Shown here in pieces: positions 63,947-64,000 of a stretch of 64,000 bases of DNA. The notes beneath the pieces are model-generated. The model did not search any database and had not been told where the DNA came from. It worked only from the letters and a program-made list of their open reading frames with translations. Made by a program: the position numbers and the translations under genes. The DNA comes from Beggiatoa leptomitoformis (GTDB lineage: Bacteria; Pseudomonadota; Gammaproteobacteria; Beggiatoales; Beggiatoaceae), in assembly GCF_001305575.3 (NCBI RefSeq), contig NZ_CP012373.2, positions 1,426,001 through 1,490,000 on the forward strand. The letters are read 5' to 3'. Position 1 is the first letter of the stretch. Every line of letters begins with the position of its first letter.

Positions 63947-64000
63947 TTATTTAGCACGAAGAAAATCGCCTAAACAGTAGCGGGTATCAGGATAAGGTGT
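63947..64000 (-). CDS. 3' end of a gene running off the window (partial)
   Basis: The minus strand is open from the edge to TAA at 63949-63947 and gives a 17-residue C-terminus (TPYPDTRYCLGDFLRAK). The terminator 21 bases downstream supports a real gene end. The family cannot be assigned from this tail. Confidence 0.6.
   Translation of the reverse strand, partial: TPYPDTRYCLGDFLRAK

Overview
The window looks like a chromosomal segment of a moderately low-GC gammaproteobacterium, most likely a colourless sulfur bacterium of the Beggiatoa/Thiotrichales type. That is inferred from the housekeeping proteins (PurH, PurD, Mfd, RimO, RlmB, PrmB, SthA, TruA), a complete cbb3 oxidase operon, a periplasmic DsrE-family protein, CHASE3/GAF/HD-GYP signalling proteins, and abundant Rpn-type nuclease genes and small dispersed repeats. 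No rRNA, tRNA or CRISPR array was seen.

Layout. Positions 1-3.6 kb hold three plus-strand genes resembling the decaprenyl-phosphoryl-arabinose pathway (HAD-UbiA fusion, DprE1-like oxidase, DprE2-like reductase), followed by a small PD-(D/E)XK protein. purH-purD run on the minus strand (4.4-7.3 kb). A hybrid histidine kinase, a SpoIIE-type phosphatase and a transglutaminase/DUF2126 protein follow (7.5-16 kb). An Rpn nuclease gene with two tandem copies of its own 3' end lies at 16.2-17.8 kb. A Fur-box-preceded envelope cluster (imelysin, di-heme protein, imelysin-like, DUF1513) spans 17.9-23 kb. From 23.3 to 37.3 kb minus-strand genes encode an SNF2 helicase, a second Rpn locus with a downstream C-terminal copy, DUF3037 and a HipA-like kinase, Mfd, a small secreted protein, a membrane protein, a GAF/HD-GYP phosphodiesterase and an orphan peptide/nickel-type binding protein. 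ridA converges on ccoNOQP (37.4-41.1 kb). A DUF3096 mini-protein and copA follow, then an inverted-repeat element, rimO, a RusA-like small protein, rlmB, a phosphatase/L,D-transpeptidase/TPR operon, a DsrE protein, an orphan urtE with a COG0523 GTPase, and a cold-shock/excalibur membrane protein. An IS-rich scar (53.4-55.8 kb) contains an IS5-family element that splits a reading frame and an IS630-family element inserted into a second IS5 copy. The end holds two PfkB kinases in tandem, prmB, a response regulator-kinase, sthA, a lone integrase and truA.

The most striking system is at the two Rpn loci (16.2-17.8 and 26.3-27.7 kb). In each, a PD-(D/E)XK nuclease gene has an internal Shine-Dalgarno and ATG at the boundary of its C-terminal domain, and that internally started segment has been copied downstream as separate short genes carrying the same ribosome-binding site. 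This matches, at two loci with different N-terminal domains, what is known of E. coli rpn genes, where an internally translated C-terminal product acts as antitoxin. Extra free-standing copies would be an elaboration of that arrangement. This is inference from sequence only.
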